Shown: positions 6,352-14,143, counted from the stretch's first letter. The stretch is 19,135 bases of DNA from Rhodocyclaceae bacterium UBA5602 (GCA_002424865.1 DILC01000057.1:1938-21072); one strand, 5' to 3'. The notes: a model not told the origin generated them from the sequence alone. Numbers and translations are program-made.

Positions 6352-6654
6352 ATGTCCAACGAATACCGCAAACTGCTGACTGTCATTACCGAGTCCGCCA
6401 TTGAGCGCGACCTGCTGGCTGATATGGAGCGCTTGGGGGCGCATGGTTATACGGTGACCGATGCGCGCGGCAAAGGCAGCCGCGGCGTGCGTGATGCCCA
6501 CTGGGGCGAGGCAGGCAATATCCGGATAGAAGTGCTTTGCGACGACGCGACAGCACAAGCCATCGCGCTGCACTTGCGGACGCGCTACTACGACAACTAC
6601 GCCATGATCCTGTTCATGAGCGAAGTCCACGTGCTGCGCCCGGAGAAATTTTGA
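6352..6654 (+). CDS. sbtB: PII-like signal protein, SbtB/CPII type
   Basis: This 100-residue protein has the ferredoxin-like PII fold pattern: a first strand KLLTVITES, a helix, the GYTV strand, then a T-loop with RGKGSRGVRDAHWG (39-52), followed by IRIEVLC and the C-terminal NYAMILFMSEVHVL. SbtB proteins form trimers that bind adenine nucleotides and contact SbtA to adjust bicarbonate uptake; the related CPII of Thiomonas responds to bicarbonate and nucleotide. The T-loop lacks the Tyr-uridylylation context of classical GlnB/GlnK. It also lacks the C-terminal Cys-pair extension found in some cyanobacterial SbtB. It starts four bases after the sbtA stop, with GGGAG in front, so it is clearly cotranscribed with sbtA. 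Confidence 0.85.
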   Translation: MSNEYRKLLTVITESAIERDLLADMERLGAHGYTVTDARGKGSRGVRDAHWGEAGNIRIEVLCDDATAQAIALHLRTRYYDNYAMILFMSEVHVLRPEKF

Positions 6655-6769
6655 AGGCATATTGGGTTTAGCGGGTTCAGCGCCATGCGGCATTGGTAAC
6701 AGCCCTGTGGGCACTGCGTGTGCAATTTGTAAAGTAGGCCATGATTGTTGCAACCCTGGAGAAAACATT

Positions 6770-7645
6770 ATGAAACGTATCGTCCTTTTTCTTGCTACCA
6801 ACTTTGCCATCGTGCTGGTGCTGTCCCTTAGCATGCGTTTGCTTGGTGTTGAGCCTTACCTCACCGGGCAGGGCCTGAATCTCCAGTCGTTGCTGATCTT
6901 CGCTGCGGTCATGGGGTTTGGCGGATCATTCATTTCGCTGGCGATTTCCAAGTGGATGGCCAAGAAGTCGATGGGTGTGCGGGTGATTGAGAGACCCGCG
7001 AACCCGACTGAATCCTGGCTGGTCGATACTATCCGCAACTATGCGGTGAATGCGGGCATCAATATGCCCGAAGTCGGCATTTTCGATTCGCCCCAGGTGA
7101 ATGCTTTTGCCACGGGCATGAGCAAGAACAATTCCCTGGTCGCCGTATCCTCCGGCCTGTTGCAGCAGATGACGCGCGAAGAAGCCGAAGCCGTGCTCGG
7201 GCACGAAATCGCTCACATCGCCAATGGCGACATGGTGACGCTGGCGCTGATCCAGGGTGTGGTGAATACCTTCGTGATGTTTCTTTCGCGCGTGATCGGC
7301 CATACCGTCGATCGTGTCGTGTTCAAGAGCGAACGCAGCGGCGGCCCGGCTTTTTTTATCACCATGATCATTGCCGAACTGGTGCTGGGCGTGCTTGCGT
7401 CGATCATCGTCATGTGGTTCTCGCGCCAGCGCGAATTCCGTGCCGACCATGGCGGCGCCAGCCTGGCCGGACGGAAAAACATGATCGCTGCGCTAGAGCG
7501 CCTCGATAGCCTGCATCCGGCACCATTGCCGGAGAAGATGGCGGCTTTTGGCATCGCTGGCGGCGGCGCGTCCGGCATCAAGCGCCTGTTCATGACCCAT
7601 CCGCCACTGGCAGAGCGCATTGCGGCGCTCAAGGCGGCACAGTGA
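6770..7645 (+). CDS. htpX: Membrane zinc metalloprotease HtpX
   Basis: HtpX is an inner-membrane M48 protease that degrades damaged membrane proteins together with FtsH. The 292-residue protein (E. coli 293) has two N-terminal membrane segments (about 5-25 and 37-58), the zinc motif HEIAH at 145-149, two further hydrophobic segments (about 157-178 and 193-217), and the third zinc ligand Glu 222 within SRQREFRADHGGA. I chose ATG 6770 because the product then begins MKRIVLFLATNFA, exactly as in the family, and GGAG (6758-6761) lies upstream; the open frame extends to 6662 without family similarity. No clear heat-shock sigma-32 promoter is visible in the 115 bases before it. The stop overlaps the next gene's start (TGATG). 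Confidence 0.95.
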   Translation: MKRIVLFLATNFAIVLVLSLSMRLLGVEPYLTGQGLNLQSLLIFAAVMGFGGSFISLAISKWMAKKSMGVRVIERPANPTESWLVDTIRNYAVNAGINMPEVGIFDSPQVNAFATGMSKNNSLVAVSSGLLQQMTREEAEAVLGHEIAHIANGDMVTLALIQGVVNTFVMFLSRVIGHTVDRVVFKSERSGGPAFFITMIIAELVLGVLASIIVMWFSRQREFRADHGGASLAGRKNMIAALERLDSLHPAPLPEKMAAFGIAGGGASGIKRLFMTHPPLAERIAALKAAQ

Positions 7646-7920
7646 TGCGCGGGCGGCTGGCCGCGCTGGCAACGGCGTTCAAGCGCGAGCTTGAAATCTA
7701 CCGCTGCGCGTTGCGCCATCCGGATACCCCCTGGTTCGCCAAGGCGTTGCTGGGACTGGCCGTTGGCTATGCCTTGTTGCCGTTCGACCTGATCCCGGAC
7801 TTCTTGCCGGTCATCGGCCATCTGGACGACCTCATCATCGTGCCGGGACTGGTCTGGCTGGCGTTGCGCCTGATCCCGCCCGCCGTCATGAACGAGTGCC
7901 GTGCGCAAAAACCATTTTGA
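7645..7920 (+). CDS. DUF1232 (YkvA-like) small membrane protein
   Basis: This 91-residue protein belongs to the DUF1232 family, of unknown function. It has the defining motif DLIPDFLPVIGHLDD (48-62) followed by a hydrophobic segment, and a hydrophobic stretch (about 33-47) before it, so it is probably a small inner-membrane hairpin protein. The N-terminus is basic. ATG 7645 overlaps the htpX stop; a GTG at 7642 in the same frame is an alternative start. AAGG (7631-7634) could serve either. The overlap implies coupling to htpX, consistent with a membrane-stress role, but no activity is known. Confidence 0.8.
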   Translation: MRGRLAALATAFKRELEIYRCALRHPDTPWFAKALLGLAVGYALLPFDLIPDFLPVIGHLDDLIIVPGLVWLALRLIPPAVMNECRAQKPF

Positions 7921-7941
7921 AAAACCATCGGATGCTTCAAT

Positions 7942-8907
7942 ATGAATAACACAATCTCCATCGGCGAGCCCTGGATGTGGGCCGTCTTCATCGCTTTCGT
8001 GCTGGTCATGCTGATGCTTGACCTGTTCGTGTTTGGCGGCAGGAAGGCGCACAAGGTCAGCGTCAAGGAAGCCGCACTCTGGTCACTGGCCTGGTTCAGC
8101 CTGGCGCTGACTTTCAACGCCGGTTTGTGGTGGTATCTGAACGGCACGGCGGGCGCGGAGATCGCCGACCAGAAGGCGCTGGAGTTTCTCACCGGCTATT
8201 TGATCGAGAAGTCGCTGTCGGTGGATAACGTGTTTATCTTCCTGCTGGTCTTCTCGTCCTTCCACGTCGCCGCCGAATACCAGCGCCGGGTACTCATTTA
8301 CGGTGTTCTGGGCGCCATCTTTATGCGCGCCATCATGATTCTGGCTGGCGCCTGGGTGGTGCGTGAATTTTCCTGGGTGCTCTACCTCTTCGGTGCCTTC
8401 CTGGTCATTACCGGCCTGCGCATGCTGGTCATGGCGGAAAAAACGCCCGACCTGGAAAAGAACCCGGTGCTGAAGTTCGCGCGCAAGCATCTCCGCGTGA
8501 CCAGCGAAAACCACGGCGAGAAATTCAGCGTGATGAAGGACGGCGTGCGCTGGTTCACGCCGCTGTTCCTGGTGCTGATCCTGATCGAGGTCACCGACCT
8601 GGTGTTCGCGGTGGACTCCATCCCGGCCATTTTTGCCATCACTACTGACCCCTTCATCGTTTTCACTTCCAACATCTTCGCCATCATGGGCCTGCGGGCG
8701 CTGTATTTCCTGCTGGCCGATGTGGCGGATCGCTTCCACCTGCTGAAATACGGCCTGGCCATGGTGCTCACCTTCATCGGCGCCAAAATGCTCATCATGC
8801 CGTGGTATCACGTGCCGGTGGCGGCTTCGCTGGCCATTGTTGCCGTCTTGATCGGGGCAAGCGTTGTCGCCAGCCTGATTGCCACGCGCAACAAAGCTTC
8901 GCTTTGA
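7942..8907 (+). CDS. alx: TerC-family membrane protein Alx
   Basis: This 321-residue integral membrane protein is the same length as E. coli Alx and matches it along its whole length: LTGYLIEKSLSVDNVFIFL (83-101), RRVLIYGVLGAI, YLFGAFLVITG, FAVDSIPAIFAITTDPFIV and the C-terminal LKYGLAMVLTFIGAKMLI. Alx and other TerC proteins are implicated in manganese export and in response to alkaline pH; TerC itself in tellurite resistance. Conserved acidic residues in membrane segments (Asp 27, Glu 89, Asp 95 and the VTDLVFAVDS region) are present. In E. coli alx has a yybP-ykoY manganese riboswitch; here only 21 bases separate it from the DUF1232 gene, leaving no room for one unless inside that gene. 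A strong hairpin follows. Confidence 0.93.
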   Translation: MNNTISIGEPWMWAVFIAFVLVMLMLDLFVFGGRKAHKVSVKEAALWSLAWFSLALTFNAGLWWYLNGTAGAEIADQKALEFLTGYLIEKSLSVDNVFIFLLVFSSFHVAAEYQRRVLIYGVLGAIFMRAIMILAGAWVVREFSWVLYLFGAFLVITGLRMLVMAEKTPDLEKNPVLKFARKHLRVTSENHGEKFSVMKDGVRWFTPLFLVLILIEVTDLVFAVDSIPAIFAITTDPFIVFTSNIFAIMGLRALYFLLADVADRFHLLKYGLAMVLTFIGAKMLIMPWYHVPVAASLAIVAVLIGASVVASLIATRNKASL

Positions 8908-8918
8908 TTTTTTCTGCT

Positions 8919-8956
8919 GATGATGCAAAACTTCCTGCCTGAAGTTTTGCATCATC
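8919..8956 (+). terminator. 16-bp perfect hairpin after alx
   Basis: The arms 8919-8934 and 8941-8956 are perfectly complementary over 16 bp, with a 6-base loop (ctgcct), starting 11 bases after the alx stop. Only a short TTTT (8960-8963) follows, so it may be an intrinsic terminator with a weak tail or an mRNA-stabilising structure. Confidence 0.6.
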
Positions 8957-9137
8957 GAGTTTTGCCTGATCGGCATCCCGGTATAAAAATGGCGGCTTTC
9001 AAGCTTGAGGTGGGCGCGTGCCGCATATTAGGCCGGTGAGGCTCGCCAAAGAGGGCGCTTCCTGATATTGTCAGCCGGACACTGATGGAAAATGAGTGGC
9101 GTGGAGATCACGCATTGACTGAAAAGGGCTGGAAAAA

Positions 9138-10172
9138 ATGAAATTTGTAAACCTGGGAAAAAGTGATTTGCGTGTGTCTTCGGTTTGCTTGGGGACGATG
9201 ACTTTCGGCCAGCAAAACTCGGAAGCGGATGCGCATCAACAGCTGGATTACGCGTTGGGCCAAGGCATCAACTTTATTGATACGGCAGAGATGTATCCCG
9301 TGCCGCCCTCGGCTGAAACGACGGGTGCGACGGAGCGCTTTATTGGCACCTGGCTCAAGCGCCAGGCGCGGGATAAGCTGGTGATTGCCACCAAGGCGGC
9401 AGGCAAGGGGCGGATAGCCTGGATTCGCGGTGGCGAGCTGACATTCAATCGCCAGCATTTACGTGCGGCCGTGGAGTCGTCGCTCGCCCGTTTGCAAACG
9501 GACTATATCGATCTTTACCAGTTGCATTGGCCGGACCGCAATGTGCCCACATTCGGTCAATATCATTTTGACCCGGCGCAAGAGCGCGATTTTGTGCCGT
9601 TTGTGGAAACACTGGAGGCGCTCGCTGAGTTGCAACAAGAAGGCAAGATTCGGCATATTGGCGTATCGAATGAATCCTCCTGGGGCGTGATGCAATTCTT
9701 GCATGCGGCCGAAAAGCATGGTTTGCCGCGCATCGTGTCCAGCCAAAATGCTTACAGCTTGCTTAACCGCACCTGGGAATCCGGTTTGTCTGAAATTGCT
9801 TACCGCGAGCAGGTGTCTTTATTGGCTTATTCGCCCCTGGCATTCGGCTTTTTGTCCGGAAAATATGCGGCGAACCCGCAAGCGGTGGGGCGGGCGACCT
9901 TGTTTCAAGGCTTTGCGCAGCGTTATACCAAGGTGAATTTGAAGCCCGCGGTGGTGGCTTACGTTGATCTGGCACGTCGCTATGGCATGACACCTGTGCA
10001 GCTTGCGCTTTCGTTCGTGACGTCACGTTGGCTGGTGGCCAGTACCATCATTGGCGCGACAAGCATGGATCAGCTCAAGGAAAACATCGCAGCCTGCGCA
10101 CAGGCTTTGCCGGACGAGGTGTTAACAGAGATAGAAGCCTTGCATTTGCGTTACCCGAATCCTGCGCCCTGA
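9138..10172 (+). CDS. tas: Aldo/keto reductase, Tas type
   Basis: This is a 344-residue NADPH-dependent aldo/keto reductase. It matches E. coli Tas closely: LGTMTFGQQNSEADAHQQLDYA near the start, then DTAEMYPVPP, RLQTDYIDLYQLHWPDRN, GKIRHIGVSNES and NAYSLLNR. The catalytic tetrad is visible as Asp 48, Tyr 53, Lys 86 and His 130. Members are cytosolic and reduce aldehydes and ketones; the substrate of Tas is not established. The gene stands alone between the alx hairpin and a convergent thioredoxin-like gene. The Shine-Dalgarno is poor (GGAAAAAA). Codon use is more AT-rich than in the purE or atp genes. Confidence 0.93.
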   Translation: MKFVNLGKSDLRVSSVCLGTMTFGQQNSEADAHQQLDYALGQGINFIDTAEMYPVPPSAETTGATERFIGTWLKRQARDKLVIATKAAGKGRIAWIRGGELTFNRQHLRAAVESSLARLQTDYIDLYQLHWPDRNVPTFGQYHFDPAQERDFVPFVETLEALAELQQEGKIRHIGVSNESSWGVMQFLHAAEKHGLPRIVSSQNAYSLLNRTWESGLSEIAYREQVSLLAYSPLAFGFLSGKYAANPQAVGRATLFQGFAQRYTKVNLKPAVVAYVDLARRYGMTPVQLALSFVTSRWLVASTIIGATSMDQLKENIAACAQALPDEVLTEIEALHLRYPNPAP

Positions 10173-10231
10173 TTTTCGTGGCTGGCTGGTGCGCATGCCG
10201 GACAGCTTGGGGTTGGCTTGCGGCTGGCGAT

Positions 10232-10681
10232 TTAATCCGCTGGCAGCTTGAGTAAAACTTCGCGCAAGGGTTGCAGGCTTTGCCACTGGCGATGTGCTGC
10301 ATTTGACGCGACGTAGTGGGTGAGCGCATCGCCTGTCAGTTCCCTCAAGGCGCGGAAGGTGCGTTCGAGCAAACTGTGTTGCGGTAGCATAGGGCCGAAA
10401 AAAACGACTTTGTCCTGGTTGAAAATCAGCAGCGTCGGAAAATTTTCAATATCCAGGTCAATCCCGCGGTTCGCGCTATCCACGCTGTTCAGCGCATCGG
10501 CATCATCTTCAACATCCACCCAGCGAAAAGCCGTGTCGGGAAATTGGGCTGCCAGGGCGGTAAACCCGGCGCGGTAGTCACGGCAAGTACCGCACCATGC
10601 AGCGCACAGGCAAGCGACCAGGAAATCGGCAGGGGGGCGTTGAGTTGGCACGGCAAGTCGGCTTGGATGTGTGTTGAACAT
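10232..10681 (-). CDS. Thioredoxin-like protein with WCGTC active site
   Basis: This 149-residue protein has a thioredoxin fold with the redox motif WCGTC (29-33) in CAAWCGTCRDYR and the cis-proline loop NFPTLLIF (Pro 83). The spacing between CXXC and cis-Pro fits the family. No signal peptide is visible, so it is probably cytosolic. The GT dipeptide in the CXXC differs from the GP of thioredoxin 1, so its redox potential and partners may differ. The tail (about 105-149) is helical and unassigned. It lies 176 bases downstream of sixA on the same strand and converges on tas. A disulfide reductase role is inferred; the substrate is unknown. Confidence 0.8.
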   Translation of the reverse strand: MFNTHPSRLAVPTQRPPADFLVACLCAAWCGTCRDYRAGFTALAAQFPDTAFRWVDVEDDADALNSVDSANRGIDLDIENFPTLLIFNQDKVVFFGPMLPQHSLLERTFRALRELTGDALTHYVASNAAHRQWQSLQPLREVLLKLPAD

Positions 10682-10857
10682 GAACAGGTTCTGGGCTCGT
10701 CAAGCTTGGCTTACCCAGCTGCATGATTTTACCGTGCTATTTTCCAAACCAGCGAGAGACAGCCCGGCGAAAGAGGGGCTGCAAGACGTTGCCAAGTCAA
10801 TTTGAGATGGGCGTTCGCTTGAGCCCACTTTCGTTGGATGGGCCCGTTGATGAACTT

Positions 10858-11319
10858 TTATAGAAAATCAGGATTGATGACGGCACGCAGAACGATTTGC
10901 GGTTCGCTTTCGCGGGTGCGGGTGGAGAACCACCAAATGGCACCTTTTTTTATCGGCCAGTCAGCTTCTTTCCCGCCCAGCAACAGGGCAGCAATGCGCC
11001 CCAGCGCAGGTTGATGGCCGACAATCACGACAGCTCCCGGGTCTGTGGGCCAATTGGCCGCTGCGAGCGCATCTGCCACCGTGGCATCAACGCCGACTTT
11101 TTTTTCAACATCGTAGGGCAGTTCAAGGGCGTTGGCTGTTTGCTGCGTGCGATCGGTGGGGCTGACAAGAATGCGGTGTTTGTGGGGCAGGTTGTGCTGC
11201 AGCCAATGCGCCATCTTCTTGGCGTGCTTTTCTCCGCGAGGTGTCAGGCGACGTTTGCGATCGGGGATGCTGTCGGCAAACTCCTCTGCTTCGGCATGGC
11301 GCCAGAGAATTAAATCCAT
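10858..11319 (-). CDS. sixA: Phosphohistidine phosphatase SixA-like
   Basis: This is a short histidine-phosphatase superfamily protein of the SixA type (about 153 residues). It starts MDLILWRHAEAEEF, in which RHA carries the catalytic His, followed by LTPRGEKHAKKMAHWL, the SPTDRTQQTA segment with a phosphate-binding Arg, and VIVGHQPALGRIAALLLGG with the second catalytic His. E. coli SixA removes phosphate from phosphohistidine in phosphotransfer proteins, including the nitrogen PTS. The frame extends six codons further to ATG 11337; I prefer 11319 because MDLILWRHAEA is the usual family start, although neither has a strong Shine-Dalgarno. It follows the CYTH-CHAD gene closely and is probably cotranscribed. 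The coding strand contains A7 and A8 runs. Confidence 0.87.
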   Translation of the reverse strand: MDLILWRHAEAEEFADSIPDRKRRLTPRGEKHAKKMAHWLQHNLPHKHRILVSPTDRTQQTANALELPYDVEKKVGVDATVADALAAANWPTDPGAVVIVGHQPALGRIAALLLGGKEADWPIKKGAIWWFSTRTRESEPQIVLRAVINPDFL

Positions 11320-11375
11320 TCCTTTTTTATCCATCATTACGTACAGCCCATGAGTTTAAGATGACGATATGACAG

Positions 11376-13019
11376 CTATGTGACGGCTGAGCGGTTTTGC
11401 TCAAGCTGTGTTTGCAGTCCTTGCAATGCCTTGGGCAAGGAGGCCAGGTTTTTTTGGTAGCGCGGGGTATGCCATGCGCCTATGGCGCTGACGGTCGCGG
11501 TGAGCGGCTGGCCTTGCTGATATTGCGCGCATTGCTGATTAAGCCAGCGTCCCGCATGGGCAAGATCGGTCAACTGTCCGAGGGTTTCTTGCAGCGCGGC
11601 CAAGACCCGTTCTGTCGGTGTTGAAGCGCGCAGGTGTTTTGCCGCCTTTGCAGTGGATCCGCTCAAGGGACTGAAAAAATCCAGCGTATAGCGCAGATGT
11701 TTGATGGCGATACGCAAGAGGTGCAGTGCGTCGGGGTCGGGGATGAGGGGGGCGTTTTTTTGCTGGCCTGGCAGGTCCGCCTGATCCGGCAGAACCGCAC
11801 GCAGCTTTTGCAACACGTGTTTTTCCATCACGCGCACCCGCTGTGTGGCAAAACGCACCAGATGAGCCGATTTTTTTTGCCCGGACGGTTGGTGTAACAC
11901 GCGCAAGACGCGCAGCAGCTGGTGTCCATAAGCCAGTGAAGTCAGCATGGCCATGGTTTTTTGGCGCGCCATGCGCTGCTCTTGATCGAGTATTGCCAAT
12001 AAATCAGTGAGTTGCTTTGCCAAGGCGGATTTTCTTCTTTTGTCTTGATTCGCCAGCACCGGCAGGAGGATTTCTGTGCGCAATACATCGAGATCGCGCA
12101 CGTGACCGAGTTGCCGCATCAATGGCCAGAAGAATTTTTTTAGGGGAGGATCAAGTGCGGCGAGCATTTTTGGGGGCAGTTGCGGTGAAAACACCTGCAG
12201 TGCAGAACGCAACTGGCGCATGGCTACGCGCATTTGGTGAATGTATTCCGGGTCTTCACTATGCACTGCCCCTTGATAGTTCTGCTGCAAATGATCCAGG
12301 CAGGCCAGCGCGATGGGGGTAAAGGCCGCTTGCGGCGATAAGCCGGTGGTGATCGCAAGGCGATACAAGACCTCATTTGCTTTGACGGGTTGCAGCGGGG
12401 TTTGGCTATGCAGCATATAGCCACGTGCTGCCTTGGAATGCACTGCCGGGGTGAGCGTGAGTTTTTTGCTTAGAGGCACAGCCAGCGCGAAAATCGCCTT
12501 AACGGGCGCGTTGTAAAGTTCCAGTTCAATTTCAGAAATTGCACTGCGTTGCGTACCGGATTTAATCCAGCCGCGGTCAAGCGTGAGCAATACTGCGCCG
12601 TTGGTAGATGATTTGCGTGGTTTAACCTCAAAACGCCAGGTAATCCGTTCAAATTGCGTCTCGAAAACCGGGGTGAGTTTGCTGAGCAAGGCGGGACGTT
12701 GTAGCCATCGGCGGACTTCCCCGTCGGCAATGGCAGAAAAATCAAACTGGCCTGTGTAAGGCGTTTCCCATTCTGGACGGCTAGCCAGGCCTGCTGCGGC
12801 GTTTCCGGCCTGCTTGACGGTTTGTAGCCAGAGGCTGCCTTGACGGCGCAGGCGGAGGGCCATGCCGCGCTGGCGCAGGGCAAGGTCCGGCGTGTCATAG
12901 TAAATGTTATCCAGGGTTTCTGTCTGGCAATGCGCTGCTTTTTTCAGCAAGGGATGGTGCAAAAAACGCGTCTGCTCGTCTTCCGCCAGCGTTAGCTTGA
13001 GTTCGATTTCTTCAGCCAT
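11376..13019 (-). CDS. CYTH and CHAD domain protein (inorganic triphosphatase-like)
   Basis: This 547-residue protein combines two domains. The N-terminal CYTH domain (about 1-200) carries the signature ExExK (Glu 4, Glu 6, Lys 8) and binds triphosphate groups; E. coli YgiF, a CYTH-CHAD protein, is an inorganic triphosphatase. The C-terminal CHAD domain (about 225-535) is a helical bundle rich in conserved His, Arg and Lys (for example YIHQMRVAMRQLRSALQVF and LRIAIKHLRYTLDFF) and in other proteins binds polyphosphate. It is longer than YgiF (433). Triphosphatase activity or polyphosphate binding is a family-based inference. Upstream of ATG 13019 is a weak GGAACGGA. The coding strand has an unusual number of A7-A8 runs (see findings). 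It sits between cobA and sixA on the same strand. Confidence 0.9.
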   Translation of the reverse strand: MAEEIELKLTLAEDEQTRFLHHPLLKKAAHCQTETLDNIYYDTPDLALRQRGMALRLRRQGSLWLQTVKQAGNAAAGLASRPEWETPYTGQFDFSAIADGEVRRWLQRPALLSKLTPVFETQFERITWRFEVKPRKSSTNGAVLLTLDRGWIKSGTQRSAISEIELELYNAPVKAIFALAVPLSKKLTLTPAVHSKAARGYMLHSQTPLQPVKANEVLYRLAITTGLSPQAAFTPIALACLDHLQQNYQGAVHSEDPEYIHQMRVAMRQLRSALQVFSPQLPPKMLAALDPPLKKFFWPLMRQLGHVRDLDVLRTEILLPVLANQDKRRKSALAKQLTDLLAILDQEQRMARQKTMAMLTSLAYGHQLLRVLRVLHQPSGQKKSAHLVRFATQRVRVMEKHVLQKLRAVLPDQADLPGQQKNAPLIPDPDALHLLRIAIKHLRYTLDFFSPLSGSTAKAAKHLRASTPTERVLAALQETLGQLTDLAHAGRWLNQQCAQYQQGQPLTATVSAIGAWHTPRYQKNLASLPKALQGLQTQLEQNRSAVT

Positions 13020-13106
13020 GATCCGTTCCGGGTGGAGGATGAGCCTGCATTATCCATAAACTGATGACAGGCATTATGACAGTCCCGCCGTGGATGGCCG
13101 TGCATG

Positions 13107-13889
13107 CTATGCGCCGCGTTCCTCGAACCAGCGCAGCTTGTCGCGCAAGGTGACGACAGTGCCAATGATGATCAGCGTCGGCGCGCGCAGTTGCGCTGCC
13201 GCCGCCAACGCTGGCAGCGTCGCCAGCGTGCCAGTGACAGTGCGCTGTTCCGGCTGCGTGCCGCGCTGCACGATGGCCGCTGGCCAGTCGGGCGGCAGGC
13301 CGTGTTCAACCAGTTTTTCACACAGCACCGGCAGGCCGGACAGCCCCATGTAAATCACCACCGTCTGGCGTCGGCGGGCCAGTCCCGGCCAGTCCAGGTC
13401 CATGCTGCCATCCTTGAGGTGGCCAGTCACAAATACGCAGGCCTGGGCATGTTCGCGGTGCGTCAGCGGAATGCCGGCATAGGCTGCCACGCCGGCCGCT
13501 GCGGTGATGCCGGGAACCACTTCAAAAGGAATGCCATCCGCCGCCAGGGTTTCAACTTCCTCGCCGCCACGGCCAAAAGTAAACGGGTCGCCACCCTTCA
13601 GGCGCACTACGCGGTGTCCGGCCTTGGCCAGGCGCACCAGCAGATGATTGATTTCCTCCTGCGCCAGCGCATGGTCGCCGCGCTGCTTGCCGGCGTAAAT
13701 GCGCTCGGCCTGCGGGCGCACGAGGTCAAGGATGGCAGGGGCGATCAGGTTGTCATAGACGATGACATCGGCCTCGCCGATCAGGCGCGCAGCCTTGATG
13801 GTCAGCAGCTCGGGGTCGCCGGGGCCGGCGCCGACCAGATAAACCCAGCCGGGCTGGGCGTGTGTGCGGTTGTTTGTCATATTCGGCAT
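13107..13889 (-). CDS. cobA: Uroporphyrinogen-III C-methyltransferase (SUMT)
   Basis: SUMT transfers two methyl groups from S-adenosylmethionine to uroporphyrinogen III, giving precorrin-2 for siroheme and cobalamin. The 260-residue protein has the family motifs VYLVGAGPGDPELLT (16-30), YDNLI, VVRLKGGDPFTFGRGGEE (94-111), VVPGITAAAG and GIPLTHR. It is a standalone methyltransferase, without the CysG dehydrogenase/ferrochelatase domain. I chose ATG 13889; ATG 13880 is equally possible, and the open frame extends to 13988 with a segment unlike the family. None has a clear Shine-Dalgarno. It is divergent from the exonuclease gene and may share a promoter region with it. It lies 87 bases ahead of the CYTH-CHAD gene. 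Confidence 0.93.
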   Translation of the reverse strand: MPNMTNNRTHAQPGWVYLVGAGPGDPELLTIKAARLIGEADVIVYDNLIAPAILDLVRPQAERIYAGKQRGDHALAQEEINHLLVRLAKAGHRVVRLKGGDPFTFGRGGEEVETLAADGIPFEVVPGITAAAGVAAYAGIPLTHREHAQACVFVTGHLKDGSMDLDWPGLARRRQTVVIYMGLSGLPVLCEKLVEHGLPPDWPAAIVQRGTQPEQRTVTGTLATLPALAAAAQLRAPTLIIIGTVVTLRDKLRWFEERGA

Positions 13890-13989
13890 GCTACCAGTTT
13901 GGCGCGCCGGCCGTGCTAACGCGCATGGTCGCCAGCGCCCACCCACGAGGATGAAAACGTGCGCAAGCATAAACGCCCCCCACCCCACA

Positions 13990-14007
13990 CCCCGCCCCAG
14001 GGCGGGG
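13990..14007. other. GC-rich 8-bp hairpin between cobA and the exonuclease gene
   Basis: CCCCGCCC (13990-13997) and GGGCGGGG (14000-14007) form a perfect GC stem around two bases, or 7 bp around four. No T tract follows on either strand, so it does not look like an intrinsic terminator. It lies in the leader side of cobA on the minus strand. Confidence 0.4.
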
Positions 14008-14057
14008 CTTCCAATCGCCTCGCTGCGCTGGATATCACACGGGGTTCCGTTTCTGTT

Positions 14058-14086
14058 TTTTCACGCTGAAAGCGCACCGCTATAAT
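14058..14086 (+). promoter_or_regulatory. Sigma-70 promoter for the exonuclease gene
   Basis: A perfect TATAAT (14081-14086) has TTTTCA (14058-14063, 4 of 6 to consensus) exactly 17 bp upstream. Transcription would begin near 14093, about 84 bases before the ATG at 14177. Confidence 0.6.
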
Positions 14087-14110
14087 TCGCGCTCCAACCT
14101 TATTGTGCGC

Positions 14111-14143
14111 CGTCCCGCCAGCGCCGTCCCGCCAGCGCCGTCC
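14111..14143. repeat. 14-bp tandem repeat in the exonuclease leader
   Basis: The unit cgtcccgccagcgc occurs at 14111-14124 and 14125-14138 identically, followed by the first five bases of a third copy (14139-14143). It lies between the predicted transcription start and the ATG. GTCC and GGAC just after it (14140-14152) can form a small hairpin. Confidence 0.75.

Noticed and set aside
6662..6769. N-terminal extension of HtpX with several Cys residues
   Set aside because: HtpX proteins begin at the first membrane helix; ATG 6770 has a good GGAG and gives the standard length.
8083..8976. Long minus-strand ORF antisense to alx, rich in His, Gln and Asp
   Set aside because: Its composition is that of the reverse complement of a membrane protein gene; the plus-strand frame is a full-length Alx.
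8982..8987. TATAAA as a promoter for tas
   Set aside because: No acceptable -35 sits at 16-18 bp; TTGCCT is only 14 bp upstream.
10735..10857. In-frame continuation of about 41 codons after the sixA TAA on the minus strand
   Set aside because: SixA already has full family length at the TAA, and an open stretch this long is not unusual by chance.
10723..10863. 46-codon plus-strand ORF between the thioredoxin-like gene and sixA
   Set aside because: It has no Shine-Dalgarno, lies opposite flanking genes, has no recognisable family and is short enough to occur by chance.
13890..13988. N-terminal extension of CobA to ATG 13988
   Set aside because: The extra 33 residues do not resemble SUMT proteins, which begin a short distance before the GAGPGD motif.
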